Shown here: in pieces, positions 32,255 to 45,059 of the stretch | Layout: each line of letters begins with the position of its first letter | Position numbering within the stretch: the first letter of the stretch is position 1 | DNA from: Hydnum rufescens UP504 | Lineage: Eukaryota > Basidiomycota > Agaricomycetes > Cantharellales > Hydnaceae | Assembly (NCBI GenBank): GCA_014904985.1 | Contig: MU129094.1 | Coordinates: 47,627-111,626 of the forward strand | Length of the DNA: 64,000 bases | Direction: 5' to 3' | Notes under the pieces: generated by a model | What the model was told of the DNA's origin: nothing | The model's database searches: none | The model's input: only the letters and a program-made list of their open reading frames with translations | Program-made: the position numbers and the translations under genes

Positions 32255-33060
32255 CCTCTCTGTTCTTATAGCCCTGGGGAGCGCCTAAGCCTCCGATATT
32301 CTATATCTGTGATTTACAATCGACCCTTGGATCTTTTCCAACAAAGGCGACTTCAGCGATTGTGCCTTATTTAATTACGATTGATCTAGCAGTAAACACG
32401 AGGTGTGGTACGTCCCAGGTTTTCCGATTCTTATCGATATCAGAGAACCTGGAGGTGATTAGTTGAAATTCGTGAGCCCGAATCTAAGTCTGGCGATCCC
32501 ATCCAGGGTACAAATGATTCTTTTTTGAGCAAGAGAATGGTGCTGAAAACCAGTCCAGAACCGAACAGATATCAGGGTGGCTCCAACCACGCAGTTCGTA
32601 TGAGATCCTGCCATTCCCCAATCGCGATCGTTTACAGCATTACCTATATTGGGGCACACTAGACACCTATTTTCAGGGTGGCGCTGATGGCCCTTTTACA
32701 CGTTGAAGGCCCGAGACACTAATGTGTGGCCTCAGACACAGAGGCCAGCGTGCAGATAACCCGAAAAAACTTCGAGTGCTTAGCTCGTGCGCCAAGCCCA
32801 AAGGCATTACGCGGTCTTGACGGTACGATCGTCGAGGGAAAACTACCATCCGGAAGGTGAAAATCGGTGGCCCAAAAGCCCCCTGGAACTCTCAATATCC
32901 CGAGGCGAAGACAAGGGCTGTCAAACCAAGCATTCCCACAAGACAATGCGCAATAGAGGGAAGATCGTCAAATGGTATCAAGATGTCAAGCCGTGTGATC
33001 GCAAAAGGGTACCCCGCATAGAGCAAAAAGTAAAGACATACAGTACAGTTTGAACGCACT
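32255..33060 (-). pseudogene. Repeat-unit blocks d-c
   Basis: Same order as 49640-50415, inverted. Short frames only. Confidence 0.45.
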
Positions 33061-33530
33061 CTTCGTTTTGAGGTTGAGCCGGCTCTAACTTCATTTGACT
33101 GAACTTAGACCACAGAAATCAATATTGACGACTATCTGGGTTCCGAGAATAAAACCCACGAGTCCTTGGTACTCCGTTCATCTTTGGTTTTGCGAAGGTC
33201 GTCCGTCATGGCACGCCACACTGCACTCTCAGGCGGATTCGCAATCTGGAACACAGCGTCCAACGGCTCGTTGAAGGACCTTGCAACGAAGCCGTCACTT
33301 AATGGTTTCGAGACTCGGCGCCAGGATATCACTCACATTGTGCATCCTCCAGGCTGTGGCATCCGCCAGGAAACGCTTTACCAATTCGCACTGTTGGTTG
33401 TCATGCTGTAGCTTGTCTCTGCGCTTTTCAGCCACCATATTTCGCTCAATCGAACAGGATGAAGATCACTAGTGCACTTTACCTGAGAAAAAACCGACGA
33501 TTACCCCATTGTCCGTTTGCGAGGCTTCTT
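33061..33530 (-). pseudogene. Repeat-unit block b: 'WRRVSKPLSDGF' protein fragment
   Basis: Minus segment 33332-33132 reads LSDGFVARSFNEPLDAVFQ and SAVWRAMTDDLRKTKDERS. Homologous to 43569-43880 and 49316-49627, where it is open for 103 codons. Helical, no known domain. Confidence 0.5.
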
Positions 33531-33540
33531 CAACTCGGAT

Positions 33541-34210
33541 TCAAGGGCCCATGATCGACCAGGCTTGATTAATACTCTGTTCTGCCTCGTCCACAAGCTC
33601 CTTGAGGCCATTGAGGACCCAAGATTCGCTTCGATTCGCATCCCGATCGAGATCTTGGGTCGGGATATTGGACCTCGTCCAGCATTCGATAAGTTCGCGC
33701 ATTTCTCCATTCGCGAGCCTCGAGGAGCTCTGTTCTACAGTCGGACATGGTCGTAAGCAACAGCGGAGGACCTTGAAAGGAGATACATTTGCGTACGGCA
33801 TAACGCCCCTGGGGGTCTCAGGAGGCGCAACACCGGTGCCATTCCCATCTCTTTGTGGTATCAGCAAGAGGGCCAGACACCAACGCTGAGCGGCGCGCCA
33901 TTCTCGCATGTACTATGTAGGACGTGCACCATTCGGTCTTTACGAAGCGATAGTACAAGCCCGATGGCCACATACTAGTGAGATGCCTCGCAATCAGATG
34001 ATTACCCTCAGACCTGGTGCCATAGGGGGGAACAAGCCACGATACGAAGGAGGGCGAGTCTCTGTTGCATCTCTTGGGATCAAGATTAGCAAGGAGATGC
34101 GCCAGCTTTCATGAGTTTTGTGTTTCCACGCTCTCATTGAAAATATAGACGCATCCATCCGTCGACAGAGCGTCTCGCGGTACAGTAAGTACAAGAAACA
34201 CTTACGTAAC
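33541..34210 (-). pseudogene. Repeat-unit block a: chimera of 'MRELIE' coding and block-h start
   Basis: Contains ESWVLNGLKELVDEAEQSIN in broken frame. The distal part (33840-34200) matches the start of block h in the opposite sense. The same chimeric junction recurs near 43.1 and 48.84 kb, so it was made once and then copied. Confidence 0.5.
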
Positions 34211-35330
34211 CATGGATTGGAGTTTTTGAACCTTCTTCTCACTTGCGTGTTGCGGACGGTCAGTCCGTCGTTAAACTAAACTTGCTTGCAGGGCCGCGGC
34301 TCAGATAGCCGTTTATTCTCTCCTCTCTCTATGTCGCGTGGTAGCTCGGGTATTGTCCGTGGGTGCGGTCTCTGTCGTCGGTGGTGGTTCGTTGGTTCTA
34401 GGGGCGTGCGGACGGTGCCGCACAGCGTTCTGCGGTGCGAACGTTCGCCTGATGATTCGTGTGACACCCTCCGACCCACGGGAACGTGACAACGCGCAGG
34501 ACCGAACTTTCTCCACAGGATCCGTACACTTGCGATCATGTTGATCTTAAACGCGTATTGTTGAATGTTGACAGACGGACGCTCAACTCTTCGTCCGTGT
34601 TCCATCGACTGCTTGGACTTTCACGTCTCGCTCGATCACTCCAATACGTGTGGTGGAATCATCGTATACTGGCAGTGTCGTGACATCCGTCGGCCTATGG
34701 GGCTTGTGAGACCCAATTTCCAGTTGCAACCCGAATTGAGGTGGACCTTGAGCCACTCTGTTCACTTTAACCATCCTGTGCCGCCTCTACCTCACCTCGC
34801 ACCCCTTCACCCCAGTCCATTCGCCACGAGAAGCATGTGCGCTTAGAACGAGCGGGTGAAGCTCTCAACGTCCACTCAACACCATCGTCCATGACCACGG
34901 ATGCCAATGGACTTCCAGGGACGGTAGAACCGTTGTCTATCAAGATATTAAGAAGAATTACATTCACGAGACGTCGCCCGACTTTGCCTCGGACACCCCT
35001 CGTAATCTTCCTTTACCTATTAACCCCACCCGAAATCCGCAAGATTGCATGCGTCAAACGGCACTCCTGTCGAGTATACATCGGATGTTGACTGTTTCCG
35101 AGACCACTTTGGGAGCTGTGAGCTTGGCTATTATGCGCTCACTCCCCGTCTACTTGATGTACTTGTTCTTGTGGTGCTATCCAGAGAATAAAGCTCGAGG
35201 TGGAGAGTGTCTGCTCCCTTTTGTATGGACTCAGTAGAAGGGATTGGGTGTATCAGATACGTGGCTCAGTTTCCAGCCGGTTGCCCGAGTCCCCTTAGGG
35301 GCGTTGTGGTGGACGCAAACGTATCTCTGT
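34211..35330 (+). repeat. Repeat-unit blocks i-j, plus orientation
   Basis: Inverted counterpart of 42714-41640. Contains GGACCGAACTTTCTCCACAG and the VDxLNVHSTPSS coding trace. No intact gene. Confidence 0.5.
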
Positions 35331-36540
35331 CAAGTCTTCTGCTGTTGCTTACGACCATGTCCGACTGTAGAACAGAGCTCCTGAGGCTCGCGAATGGAAT
35401 AAATATGGGGCTTATCGAGTGCGGACGAGGTCCAGTATCCCCGAATCAAGGGTCCCGTTCGGGATGCGAATCGAGGCGAATCTTGGAACTCAATGGCCTC
35501 GAGGAGCTTGTGAATGAGGCGGGGCAGGGTATCAAGCAAGCTCTGACTGATCATGAGCTCTTGGAATCCGAGTTTGACGAACCTCGCAAACGGACAAGGG
35601 GTAATCGTCAGTTTTCTCTCAGATAAAGTGCGCTAGTGATCTTCATCCTATTCAATTCAGCATAATATGGTGGTTGGGAAGGCGCAGAACAGAACGAGCT
35701 ACAGTATGGCAAGCGACAGTGCGAATTGGTAGAGCGTTTCCTGGCGGACGCCACAGCCGGGATGAGGTTATGGACAAGGTGAGTGACCTCCTAGCGCCGC
35801 GATCTTTACCTTTTTCTCTATATGGGGCACCCATTTGCGATCGCACGGCTTGATATCATGACACCATTTGACGATCTTGCCACTATCGCGCATTATCTTA
35901 TGGCTGTATACTTGGCTTGATAGCCCTTGTCTTCGCCTCCGGTTATTGAGAATTCCAAGGGCTTTCGGGCCACTAATTCTCACCTGGAATGTAGTTTTCC
36001 CTCGAGGCCGCCTAACGCCTTTGGGCTTATCAAGTGAGCTAAGCGCTCGATGTTTTTGTTGGTAATCTGCATGCTGCCCTCTGCGTCTGGGGATGCACAT
36101 CGACGCCTCGGCCCTATTCAACGTGTGAAAGGACCCTCAATGCCACGCTGAAAACGAATGTCTAATGTGCCCAAATAGGCAATGCTGTAATTGATCGTGA
36201 TTGGGGAGTGGCAGGATCTCATACGAACTGGCGTGGTCGGAGGCACCCTGATACTCGTTCGGTTCTGGACCGGCTTTCAGGACCATTCTCGGGCTGAGAA
36301 AAGATCATTTGTACCCTGGATGGGATCGCCAGGCGTAGATTGGGAGTCCCAAATTTCAACTAATCACCTGGGTTCTCTGACATCGATAAGGATGAGAAAA
36401 CCTGGGACGTACCACACCTTTTGCTTACTGCTAGGTTAATCGTAATTGAATAAAGGCCACAGCGCCAACTCGCCTGGAATAGCCTTTGTTGGAAAAGATC
36501 CAGGGTCGATTGTAAATCACAGATATAGGAATATCGTGGG
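35331..36540 (+). pseudogene. Repeat-unit blocks a'-c-d, plus orientation
   Basis: Open segment to about 35626 (TMSDCRTELLRLANG… ILELNGLEELVNEAGQ). Block b is missing here. Blocks c and d follow without a frame. Confidence 0.5.
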
Positions 36541-36589
36541 CTTGGGTGCCCCCGGAGCTATCAGAACAGTGTGGATGCCTCAGCAAAGA

Positions 36590-36780
36590 AAATGCCTCCG
36601 ATCCGTCACCAAACTCGCCGTTCTTACTTGGACATAGTCCTCAGAGACGATGCACACCACCCACCTCACCTGCCTTCACCCCTAGTGCCCCCGGCGTCAG
36701 GCAGGGAACCCTCAGCCCCGGGCACGGATGTCCACAGGCGGATGGGTCAGAAAAAGTGAGTCCAATTAGCTTCGTCCCTT
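36590..36780 (+). pseudogene. C2H2 zinc-finger gene with both fingers deleted in frame
   Basis: Starts like the other copies (MPPIRHQTRRSYLDIVLRDD). The text jumps to the gene's tail at CAGCCCCGGGCACGGATGTC and ends GHGCPQADGSEKVSPISFVP in one frame. Both fingers and the intron are gone. Confidence 0.75.
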
Positions 36781-37630
36781 AAGAACTTGACTAGTATGAC
36801 GGCGCCGGCGATCCATTAGCCATCAGCAAGTTTTGCTTCAGTGAATAACAACTAGGTAGGGGCAGAGGACACTATTGTGTCCATGGATTAGTGAGCAATC
36901 TCAGTGGGTGCCTGTGTGGATGGAGACTGGCGGGTGCGCAATGTAACATTTCTGAGGGTCGCTTAACCTCCCCCTTTTCTCTCCTCTTGCCATGTACGTG
37001 TATATATTGTACGTTCAATCTCGCCTGTACAACAGTATCGAATTCCTATCTGGGCCAGATGCCTCTCAAACAAAAATGGACATACACCCTATCTGGTTGC
37101 TCCAAGGCCATGACTTTCAATCAATTTGAAGAAGACATGAGAGATCGATGGGAGATCGATGTATGATACACCTATCGTAGCCATGGAAAAGAGTATATCC
37201 AGGCTTCATCCGGCTCAAGAAAGTACCCATCTCCTCGCTGGAGACGATGTAAGCGAATAAATCAACCATACCCCATCATGTAAGGATCGCAACCTGCTAG
37301 CCACAATTTTAAATGATTAGCGACCATTTCTACCCACCATTGTTATCGCGCTCTGAGAATTGAGCTCAGGAACAACGGTTGCACCGAATACACAGGTTCT
37401 TCCTGGAAATGGATTATCTGAGCCAAGCCAGGTGTCAAATAGTCGCGACATTAAAAGAGGTGCGTTCATTGGCGGGTCTCCAGCCGCTTACTACCGTCAT
37501 CTGGCCCTAGTCGCTTCTTCGGAGGATAGATCCCATTCTGTGTCTGCCGCGAGGTGGTCCACGAAATCTGAAGATCTGACTTACCTGGTACGATCACCAC
37601 AAGAATTACTCCAGCTTAATCACGAGAGGT
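36781..37630 (+). repeat. Repeat-unit blocks f-g, plus orientation
   Basis: Direct counterpart of 50940-51990. Decayed; no gene kept. Confidence 0.5.
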
Positions 37631-39630
37631 TTCCGAGGCAAAGTCGGCGACGTCTCGTGAATGTAATTCTTCCTCTTGATCAATAACGGTTCTACCAGTC
37701 CTGGAAGTCCATTGGGATCGTGTTGAGTGGACGTTGAGAACCTCACCCGCTGGTTCTAAGCGCACACGCTTCTGAGGCGAATGGACTGGGGGTGAAGGGG
37801 TGCGAACCACCGAACCACCACCGATGACAGAGGCCGCACTGGCGGACAAGTTCAGTTTGACGACGGACTGACCGTCCGTTACAGTAAGTCCATGGTTACA
37901 TAAGTGTTTTCTCCGCGCCAGCAGAAACTTTATGCCTCCTCTTGCTAATTTTGATCCCAAAAGATTTGCACGAGAGACTCGCCCTCCCTTCGTCTGCTTC
38001 CTCTCTCATGTTACCAACGGGAACCATCTGGTTGCGAGCACGGTCTACGACTGTGTCACCGTAGGGGCTTGTTTTACCACCTCACAAAGACCTAATGGCA
38101 CCGTCCTATATGCGAGAAACGGCCCGCCCTTCGGCCGCTAGTGTCTAGCCCGTCTTCTGATATCGCACAGAGATGGGAGTGGCATCGGTGTTGCGCCTCC
38201 TAAGCCAAGCTCTCAGGCAGTGGATCCACTGAGCACACGAACCCAACCCAATCCGCCGACCCGCCAGGATCCCAACGAAACCCGGTGCGACCCCCCAGCC
38301 CCAGAGTCAAACATTTTATTCTGGAACCAGCTTTTGTTGCTACCTTAGTTCCTCCCCTGGCGCCGATGAGAACATTGGGAAGGCGTATCCCCAGTCACCG
38401 GTCAGTCAGACGTTCCAAGTCCGGAACACTCATTCCGTCGTTGTTTATGCTCACGATTCTTGAAACGACCCAATAGGTCCTGACTTTCGCCTCATTTCCA
38501 AGCTCAAATGTACGTACACCGTCAAGGACATAGCTCACTACCCAGGCGAAATGATCTTGCGGGTGGAGACTTTGAACCTGGGGCCAATGCGATAGGACCG
38601 ATCGTTTCGTCAATTGCACAGGTGAGAACCCTGTTAATGGACCGCGCTCTCCTCAATTACGACGTTCGTTGGCGCAATTCTTATCGTGAAATCGCCAGAC
38701 CGCACCAGGTATCAGATCCCCAGGTTCTGTAGACTACCTCGCAGCGGCCACGGATTGGGGGCTATTCTTTGAAGAAGCCCCTTGGGCCTGATGACGGTAA
38801 TGAACAGCTAGTGACCCGCGGATGAACTTGGCTATTTTACCGTTGTGTTCGCGACTTCTTGACATCAGCTGGCTTGGTTCAGATGTTTTATTTCCAGGAA
38901 GAGTCTTGGGACCATACATGGAGTGGCCGTGTATTCCGTGCAACCGTTGTTCCTGAGCTCAATTAGCTCAATTCTCAGAGCGCGATAACGAGGAACGCAT
39001 TGTGGGCAGAAACGATCGCTGATCGTTCAACGTTGTGGCTAGCAGGTTGCGATCGTTACGCGATGTGGTAAGGTCGATTCATCGCTTAGATGGAGTCCTG
39101 AGGCAATAACATCGTCACCAACGAGGAGATGAGTACTTTCTTGAGCCGGATGAAGCCTGGATATCGATATATTCTTTTCCATGGCTACGATGGGTGTATC
39201 ATACATCGATCTCCCATCGATCTTTCATGTCTTCCCCAAATTGAATGGCCCCAAAGCAACCAGATAGGGCGTATGTCCATTTTTTGTTTGAGAGGCATCT
39301 GGCCCAGATAGGAATCGATACTGTTGTACAGGCGAGATTGGACATACAATATATACGCATACATGGCAAGGGGAGAGAAAACGGGGAAGGTTAAGCGACC
39401 CTCATAAATGTTACATTGCGCACCCGCCGGTCAGGCCCCCGCTGAGACTGCTCACGAATCCATGGCCACCTTCCGAGCCAAAGGTTCAGCGATGGACAAT
39501 GTGACTGCCCTGGGGCAGTAGAGTACACGAGAGTGTCCTCTGCCCCTTTAAACGTTGTTGCTCGCTGAAGCGAAACTTGTCGATGGCTGATGGATCGCAG
39601 ACACCGTCATAGTCAACACCAATCGCTTTC
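37616..39630. repeat. Repeat-unit blocks j-h-g-f, reverse orientation; turning point of an inverted repeat
   Basis: Block g at 37310-37620 (+) is answered by block g at 38480-39000 (-), so the arms 34.2-37.6 and 38.2-42.7 kb face each other around about 38 kb. Block i is largely deleted here. No intact gene. Confidence 0.5.
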
Positions 39631-40110
39631 TTAGAGAACAAAGCTAATTGGACTCACTTCTTCCGATCCATCCTCTTGTGGACATCCGTGTCCGTGTCGT
39701 GTCAGGTTCGTCTTGTATGAAAATGCAGAACCGCAATTTTCGCAGACGAAGGCTGGAAAATTAACGAGAGAAGATCTTTGGTGAGTTGCACATTCCATCA
39801 AGAAACCGGCACACGCACGCTTGGCCCCTGTGTGCTTATTCTGGTGCTGCTCAAGGGCACTTGGTCGTTGGAACGCCATTGGGCAAAGATCGCACATGTA
39901 GGGTTTCCGGACCTTCCTCGTCTTCCGCTTCTTCAGGGGTGGTGGTGATGGCGCCGGTGACCACCGCAGCACCGTCTCCAGGAAGGGCACCGGCGACGGC
40001 TCCCCCAATCTTGGAGGCATTACAGATGACTCTGAAGGCAGGTGGTGCGTATCGTCTCTAAGGACGATGTCCAAGTACGAACGGCGAGTTTGGTGGCGGA
40101 TTGGGGGCAT
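39631..40110 (-). CDS. Intact two-exon C2H2 zinc-finger protein
   Basis: The only copy in the window with an unbroken frame. Start MPPIRHQTRRSYLDIVLRDD at 40110. A basic stretch (KKRKTRKVRK) precedes finger 1, YMCDLCPMAFQRPSALEQHQ, a perfect CX2CX12HX3H. A 66-bp intron (39818-39753, GTGCGT…TTTCCAG) splits the linker; splicing yields HTGAKPFVCENC, the classic finger linker. Finger 2 is CX2CX12HX3C. The spliced product is about 137 residues. The intron is 22 codons with no stop, so retention would give a 159-residue form with separated fingers. Likely a nuclear DNA-binding protein; the target is unknown. An upstream in-frame Met at 40170 is possible but not conserved. Confidence 0.75.
   Translation of the reverse strand: MPPIRHQTRRSYLDIVLRDDTHHLPSESSVMPPRLGEPSPVPFLETVLRWSPAPSPPPLKKRKTRKVRKPYMCDLCPMAFQRPSALEQHQNKHTGAKRACAGFLMECATHQRSSLVNFPAFVCENCGSAFSYKTNLTRHGHGCPQEDGSEEVSPISFVL
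39753..39818 (-). other. 66-bp in-frame intron of the zinc-finger gene
   Basis: Donor C/GTGCGT, acceptor TTAATTTTC-like pyrimidine tract ending CCAG. Conserved at the same place in other copies (69 bp at 50743-50811). Confidence 0.7.
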
Positions 40111-40170
40111 TTTCTCTGCTGAGCCACCGACCCTCTCTATTCTTATAGCCCTGGGGGCGCCTAGGCCCAC

Positions 40171-41640
40171 ACTATTCTATATCTGTGATTTACAATCGAC
40201 CCTTGGATCTTTTCCAACAAAGGTATTCCAGGCGACTTGCAGTTGTGGCCTTTATTCAATTACGATTAATCTAGCAGTAAGCACAAGGTGTGGTACGTCC
40301 CAGGTTTTCTGATTCTTATCGATGTCAGAGAACCCAGGTGATTACTTGAAATTTAGGACGCCCATCTAGGCCAAGCGGTCTCATCCAGGGCACAAATGAT
40401 TCTTTTCTGAGCCCGAGAATGGTCCTGAAAGCCAGTCCAGAACCGAAGGAGGATCAGGGTGCTTCCGACCGCGCAGTTCGTATGAGATCCTGCCATTCCC
40501 CGAATCGCAATCAATTACACCATTACCCATTTAGGCACATTAGACATCCGTTTTCAGCGTGGCATTGAGGGCCCCTTCACACGTTGCATAGGGCCGAGGC
40601 GTCGATGTGCATCCCAGACGCGGAGGGCAGCATGCAGATTATCGGCAAAAAGATCGAGCGTTTAGCTCTCTCGATAAGCTCAAAGGCACTACGCGGTCTT
40701 CGTGATGCGGTATCCGAGGGAAAACTGCAATCGAGGCGAGAATTAGTGGCCCAAAAGCCCGTTGGAACTCTCAATAACCCGAGGCGAAGACAAGGGCTAT
40801 CAAGCCAAGTATACAGCCATAAGACAATGCGCGATAGTGGCAAGATCGTCAAATGGTGAAATGATATCAAGCCGTGCGATCGCAAATGGGTGCCCCATAT
40901 AGAGAAAAAGGTAAAGATCACATTCAAACAAGAGACATGCAATTTGAACGCACGCTTCATTTTCAAGTTGAGCCAGCTCTAAACTTCCATTGGACCTTAT
41001 GCCACAGAAAGTCACTATTGAATCTGGGTTTCCGAAAATAGAATCCACGAGTCCTCCTTGGAGGGCATACTCCGTTCATCCTTGCTTTTGAAAAGGTCAT
41101 AGTGCGCCATACTTTACTCTCAGACAGATTCACATCCTGGAACATGAGATCCAACGGCTCGGTCAAGGCCTTTGCAACAAAGCCGTCACTCAATGGTTTT
41201 GAGGCTCGGCGCTAGGATGTCACTCACGTTATCCACCACATTGTGCTGAATCGAATAGGATGAAGATCACCACACATCATTGGAGAAAAAACTGACGATT
41301 ACCCCGTTATTCTGTTTTGTGAGGTTCTTCAACCCGGATTCCAAGGGCTCATGATCGGCCAGTGCTTGCTTGATACCCTGCTCTGCCAGATCCACAAGTT
41401 CCTTGAGGCCATTGAGGACCCAAGATTCGCTTCGATTTGCATCCCGAACGGGACCCTTGAGTCGGGATACTGGACCTAGGTCACCTAGGCTGCATTGGAT
41501 AAGCTCCCGCATTTCTTCCATTCCTGAGCCTCAGCAGCTCTGTTCTACAGTTGGACATGGCCATAAGCAACGGCAGAAGACCTTGAACAGAGATACGTTT
41601 GCGTACGGCATAACACCCCTGAGGGGACTCAGGGGATGGA
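40171..41640 (-). repeat. Repeat-unit blocks d-c-b-a, reverse orientation
   Basis: Includes a 129-codon minus segment 40966-40577 in block c, and a block a segment (41521-41267) reading MEEMRELIQCSLGDLGPVSRL. Probably non-functional. Confidence 0.5.
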
Positions 41641-42714
41641 CTAGGAACTGAGCCACGTATCTGATACAACCAATCCCTTCTACTACTAAGTCCATACGAA
41701 AGAGGGCGGACGCTCTTCACTTTGGGCTTTATTTTCTGGACAGCACGACAAGAACTACTGACCTTGATTAGACTAAGCACATCAGCACATGGGGAGTGAG
41801 CGCATAATAGCCAAGCTCACGGCTTCCAAAGTGGTCTCGGAAACAATCAACATCCGATGCATACTCGACAAGAGTGTCGTTTAATGCATACCATCTTGCG
41901 GATTTCGGGTGGGGTTGATAGGTAAAGGAGAGTCACGAGAGGTTTCTGAGGCAAAGTCGGCGACGTCTGGTGAATGTAATTCTTCTTCTTAATAGACAAC
42001 GGTTCTACCGCCCCTGGAAGTCCATTGGATCCGTGGTCATCGACGGTGGTGTCGAGTGGACGTTGAGAACCTCACCCGCTGGTTTTAAGGACACGCGCTT
42101 CTGAGGCGAATGAACTGAGGGTGAAGGTGTGCGAAGTGAGGGCAGAGGCGGGACAGGATGGTTAAGGTGAACAGAGTGGCTTCCAGGTCTACCTCAATTT
42201 CGGGGTTTGCGACTGGGAAATTGGGGCCTCATGCGCCCCCATAGGTCGACAGATGGTCACGACACTCCCAGTATGCGATGATTCCACCACACATGTTGGA
42301 GTGATCGAGCGGTACGTGAAAGCCCAAGCAATCGAGCAACACGGCGAAGAGTTGAGCGTCCTCTGTCAACATTCAACAATACGCGTTTAAGATGACCGCA
42401 AGTGTACCGATCCTGTGGAGAAAGTTCGGTCCTGCGCGTTGTCACGTTCCCGTGGGTCGGAGAGTGTAACATGGATCATCAGGCGAACGTTCGCACCACA
42501 GAACGCTGTGCGGCACGGTCCGCACGCCCCTAGGACCAACGAACCACCACCGACGACAGAGACCGCACCTACGGACAATACCCGAGCTGCTACGCGACAC
42601 AGAGAGGAGAGAATAAGCGGCTATCTGAGCCGTGGCCCTGCAATCAAGTTTAGTTTAACGACGGACGGCCGCAACACGCAAGTGAGAAGAAGGTTCAAAA
42701 AGTCCAATCCATGG
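41641..42714 (-). repeat. Repeat-unit blocks j-i, reverse orientation; left part of a long direct duplication
   Basis: Starts GAGCCACGTATCTGATACAA. The same text restarts at 45090, with very high identity over the whole block. No intact gene. Confidence 0.65.
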
Positions 42715-44670
42715 TTACGTAAGTGTTTTTCTTACTGCGCGATGGATGCGTCTATATTTCAATGAGAGCGTGGAAACACAAAACTCATGAAGGCTGGCGC
42801 ATCTCCTTGCTAATCTCGATACCAAGAGATGCACCAGAGACTCGCCCTCCTTCGTATCGTGGCTTGTTCCCCTCTCATGGCACCCAGGTCTGAGGGTGAT
42901 CATCTGATTGCGAGGCATCTCACTAGTATGTGGCCATCGGGGCTTGTACTATCGCTTCGTAAACACCGAATGGTGCACGTCCTACATAGTACATGCGAGA
43001 AATGGCGCGCCCCTCAGCGTTGGTGTCTGGCCCCTCTTCTGACATCACAAAGAGATGGGAATGACACCGGTGTTGCGCCTCCTAAGCCCCCCCAGGGGCG
43101 CTATGCCGTACGCAACTGTATCTCCTTTCAAGGTCTTCTGCTGTTGCTTACGACCATGTCAGACTGTAGAACAGAACTCCTGAGGCTCGCGAATGGAAGA
43201 AATGCGCGAGCTTATCGAATGCGGACGAGGTCTAATATCCCGACCCAAGGATCCCGATCGGGATGCGAATCGAAGTGAATCTTGGGTCCTCAATGGCCTC
43301 AAGGAGCTTGTGGACGAGGCAGAACAGAGTATCAATCAAGTCCTGGCCAATCATGGGCCCTTGAATCCGAGTTGAAGAACCTCGCAAACAGGACAATGGG
43401 GTAATCGTCGGTTTTTTCTCAGGTAAAGTGCACTAGTGATCTTCATCCTGTTCGATTGAGCGAAATATGGTGGCTGAGAAAGCGCAGAACAGAACAAGCT
43501 ACAGCATGACAACCGACAGTGTGAATTGGTAAAGCGTTTCCTGGCGGATGAGATTACGCACAATGTGAGTGATATCCTGGCGCCGAGTCTCGAAACCATT
43601 AAGTGACGGCTTCGTTGCAAGGTCCTTCAACGAGCTGTTAGACGCTATGTTCCAGAATGCGAATCCGCCTGAGAGTGCAGTGTGGCGTGCCATGACGGAC
43701 GACCTTGGCAAAACCAAGGAAGAACGGAGTACCAAGGACTCGTGGGTTTTATTCTCGAAAACCCAGATAGTCGTCAATATTGATTCTCTGTGGTCTAAGT
43801 TCAGTCAAATGAAGCTTAGAGCCGGCTCAACTTCAAAACGAAGAGTGCGTTCAAACTGTATGTTTCTTGTTCGAATGTGATCTTTACGTTTTGCTCTATG
43901 CGGGGTACCCTTTTGCGATCACACGGCTTGACATCTTGATCCCATTTGACGATCTTCCCACTATTGCGCATTGTCTTGTGGGAATGCTTGGTTTGACAGC
44001 CCTTGTCTTCGCCTCGGGTTATTGAGAGTTCCAGGGGGCTTTTGGGCCACCGATTTTCACCTTCCGGATGGTAGTTTTCCCTCGACGACCATACCGTCTA
44101 GACCGCGTGGTGCTTTTGGGCTTGGCGCACGAGCTAAGCACTCGAAGTTTTTGCGGGTTATCTGCATGCTGGCCTCTGCGTCTGAGGCCACACATCAGTG
44201 TCTCGGCCTTCAGCGTGTGAAAGGGCCATCAACGCCACCCTGAAAATGGGTGTCTAGTGTGCCCCAATATAGGTAATGCTGTAATTGATCGCGATTGGGG
44301 GAATGGCAGGATCTCATACGAACTGCGTGGTTGGAGCCACCCTGATATCTTTTCGGTCCTGGACTGGCTTTCAGCACATTCTCTTGCTCAAAAAGAATCA
44401 TTTGTACCCTGGATGGGATCGCCAGACTTAGATTTGGGCTCACGAATTTCAACTAATCACCTCCAGGTTCTCTCACATCGATAAGGACCAGAAAACCTGG
44501 GACGTACCACACCTCGTGTTTACTGCTAGATTAATCGTAATTGAATAAGGCCACAACTGCAAGTCGCCTGGAATAGCCTTTGTTGGAAAAGATCCAAGGG
44601 TCAATTGTAAATCACAGATATAGAATATTGTGGGCTTAAGCGCTCCCCAGGGCTATAAGAACAGAGAGGA
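42715..44670 (+). pseudogene. Repeat-unit blocks a-b-c-d, plus orientation
   Basis: Block a segment 43193-43375 reads MEEMRELIECGRGLIS and SWVLNGLKELVDEAEQSIN. Block b segment 43569-43880 is open for 103 codons. Directly repeated at 48487-50417. Confidence 0.55.
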
Positions 44671-44691
44671 TGAGGTGCCTCAGCAAAGAAA

Positions 44692-44966
44692 ATGCCCCCA
44701 ATCCGCCACGAAAGTCGCCGTTCTTACCTGGACATAGTCCTTATAGACAGCATACATCACCCGCCTCACCCGCCCCCTATGCCTGTATTGCCCCCGGGTG
44801 TTCGGCCAGGGAAGCCTCGGCACAGCTTCCTGGGGGTGTGTTGCAGTGGTCCCCAGGCACGCGACACCCAGCCCCCCGAGAAGCGAGCCGACGGGGAAGA
44901 GGAAGAAGCGTCGCAGAAGCGGTACTACCCCGTGCCATCTTTGGCCCGATGGGCGTTCCAAACACC
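44692..44966 (+). pseudogene. C2H2 zinc-finger gene copy cut by the assembly gap
   Basis: Begins MPPIRHESRRSYLDIVLIDS. The text degrades toward the gap, with unusual extra bases relative to every other copy (44880-44966), which suggests poor base quality. Confidence 0.7.
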
Positions 44967-44991
44967 NNNNNNNNNNNNNNNNNNNNNNNNN
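44967..44991. other. Assembly gap of 25 N
   Basis: Sequence just right of it (44992-45060) is homopolymer-rich and matches no other copy of the unit. Confidence 0.99.
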
Positions 44992-45059
44992 AAAAGGAAA
45001 AAAGGGGGGGGGAGGAAAAAAAAAATTGTTTTTGCGGGGGTAAAACGGCCATAAACCCG

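Noticed and set aside
33166..33411. Plus-strand ORF antisense to block b
   Set aside because: The minus-strand frame is conserved as helical protein text in three copies; the antisense frame is a shadow.
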